A DNA stretch of 5,654 nt from Bacteroidales bacterium (GTDB lineage: Bacteria; Bacteroidota; Bacteroidia; Bacteroidales; 4484-276), in contig JAOZRY010000243.1 in the NCBI GenBank assembly GCA_029939965.1, positions 1 to 5,654 of the forward strand, given 5' to 3'. A model generated the notes under the pieces. That model made no database searches. It worked only from the letters and a program-made list of their open reading frames with translations, and had not been told where the DNA came from. This document shows positions 5,388 through 5,654 of the stretch, one piece after another. Every line of letters begins with the position of its first letter. The stretch's first letter is position 1. Both the position numbers and the translations under genes were made by a program.

Positions 5388-5399
5388 TGCACATGTGCA
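5388..5399. promoter_or_regulatory. Perfect 12-bp palindrome TGCACATGTGCA in the -33 region
   Basis: TGCACATGTGCA is fully self-complementary. A further GCACAT half-site lies directly beside it at 5383-5388. It carries the same half-site, TGCACA, as the inverted repeat at 5348-5367; the two centres are 36 bp apart and flank the -7 box. The rest of 5400-5519 shows no gene: only a weak imperfect hairpin around 5479-5501, which might end the LuxR transcript, and a short CCAATATTGG palindrome at 5452-5461. Confidence 0.55.
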
Positions 5400-5519
5400 G
5401 TAATATCCTTCTATGATATATAGATTGTTATTTTCGCCTTTCAGCGTTACGCCAATATTGGAACCGGACTTAAAATTACTTTTGCTATGGAAACATAAAA
5501 GATTAATCCGTGTCTATTC

Positions 5520-5654
5520 CTACCCCCTAACCATCCCCACCAACTCAGCAGTAGATACCGCCCCTACCTTCCCCAGAATCCTCCTCCGGTGCGTATCAAC
5601 CGTATGCCGGGAAAGTTCAAGGGTTTCGCCTATTTCAATGCTGGTTTTGTTTTG
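5520..5654 (-). CDS. LuxR-type (GerE) HTH transcriptional regulator, C-terminal end only (partial)
   Basis: Minus-strand translation of the window end gives 44 residues and TAG at 5520-5522. The sequence NKTSIEIGETLELSRHTVDT followed by HRRRILGKVGAVSTAELVGM is the GerE helix-turn-helix: the (K/N)TxxEI scaffold helix, the turn, the recognition helix SRHTVDTHRRRI, and the final dimerisation helix. Such C-termini occur in response regulators of the NarL/FixJ class and in stand-alone LuxR proteins; the N-terminal domain lies outside, so signal and partner cannot be told. The gene reads in the same direction as the ATPase at 5348, 171 bp apart. A damaged copy of this 3' end lies on the other side of that ATPase at 4003-4149. 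Confidence 0.85.
   Translation of the reverse strand, partial: QNKTSIEIGETLELSRHTVDTHRRRILGKVGAVSTAELVGMVRG
5529..5654. repeat. Direct repeat (right copy) of a LuxR gene 3' end
   Basis: This is the counterpart of 4006-4131, offset by 1523 bp (1522 bp inward of the 1-nt indel). This copy keeps the reading frame and reaches the window end, so the repeat may continue further. The distance between copies corresponds to one ATPase gene with its promoter region. Confidence 0.8.

Noticed and set aside
5349..5483. In-frame upstream extension of the ATPase gene at 5348
   Set aside because: The frame is open to a stop near 5483 but holds no ATG, crosses the promoter and both palindromes, and encodes a cysteine/tyrosine-rich stretch (YYCTCACAIYYYF) unlike the family; chance openness.
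4003..5654. Interpretation of the LuxR repeats as transposon target duplications or attachment sites
   Set aside because: Over 100 bp long, more than 10% diverged, part of a coding sequence, and no transposase or integrase is visible; a gene duplication explains them better.
1..5654. CRISPR array, tRNA, rRNA or riboswitch
   Set aside because: No regularly spaced repeats, no cloverleaf or conserved rRNA stretches, and no long structured leader; the intergenic gaps are all under 180 bp.

Overview
The window looks like a chromosome segment of a Bacteroidota species. Evidence: a C-terminal type IX secretion (T9SS) sorting domain; promoters of the Bacteroidota form TAnnTTTG; start codons in A/T-rich leaders without Shine-Dalgarno sequences; and ATPase families (AAA_14/DUF4143 and the ATPase_2 'archaeal ATPase' type) that are strongly expanded in this phylum. 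No tRNA, rRNA, CRISPR array or intact transposase is visible.

Layout from left to right. (1) 1-131 (+): the last 42 codons of an ATPase with a DUF4143-like C-terminus. (2) 132-244: two adjacent inverted repeats and a TAnnTTTG promoter. (3) 245-1339 (+): a complete 364-residue ATPase_2-type protein. (4) 1420-2673 (-): a complete 417-residue AAA_14/DUF4143 ATPase, convergent with the previous gene. (5) 2801-2828: a strong hairpin terminator. (6) 2850-about 3998 (-): the C-terminal part of a T9SS cell-surface protein that has lost its start and signal peptide, and that carries a 33-bp nested palindrome inserted in frame. (7) 4003-4149 (-): a frameshifted remnant of the 3' end of a LuxR-type regulator gene. 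(8) 4155-5348 (-): a third complete ATPase, 397 residues. (9) 5349-5519: its promoter and palindromic operator candidates. (10) 5520-5654 (-): the 3' end of another LuxR-type regulator gene, continuing beyond the window.

The third ATPase gene is therefore bracketed by two diverged direct repeats (about 87% identical over the best 78 bp, counted by eye) of a LuxR gene end. The gene remnants on its downstream side suggest an unstable, accessory region in which ATPase genes have been gained among decaying genes. Downstream of the third ATPase there is no visible terminator before 2801-2828, so that ATPase, the LuxR remnant and the T9SS remnant may form one transcript.

The three complete ATPases share a plan: an N-terminal P-loop ATPase core followed by a winged helix; two of them (4 and 8) also have a nuclease-like C-terminal domain. 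Each has palindromic sequence at or over its own promoter. Two of them (245 and 2673) share nearly the same promoter-leader, with TTTGTGAAAA and exactly 14 nt from -7 box to ATG. Their cellular role is not established; regulation by their own products or by a family member is only an inference.
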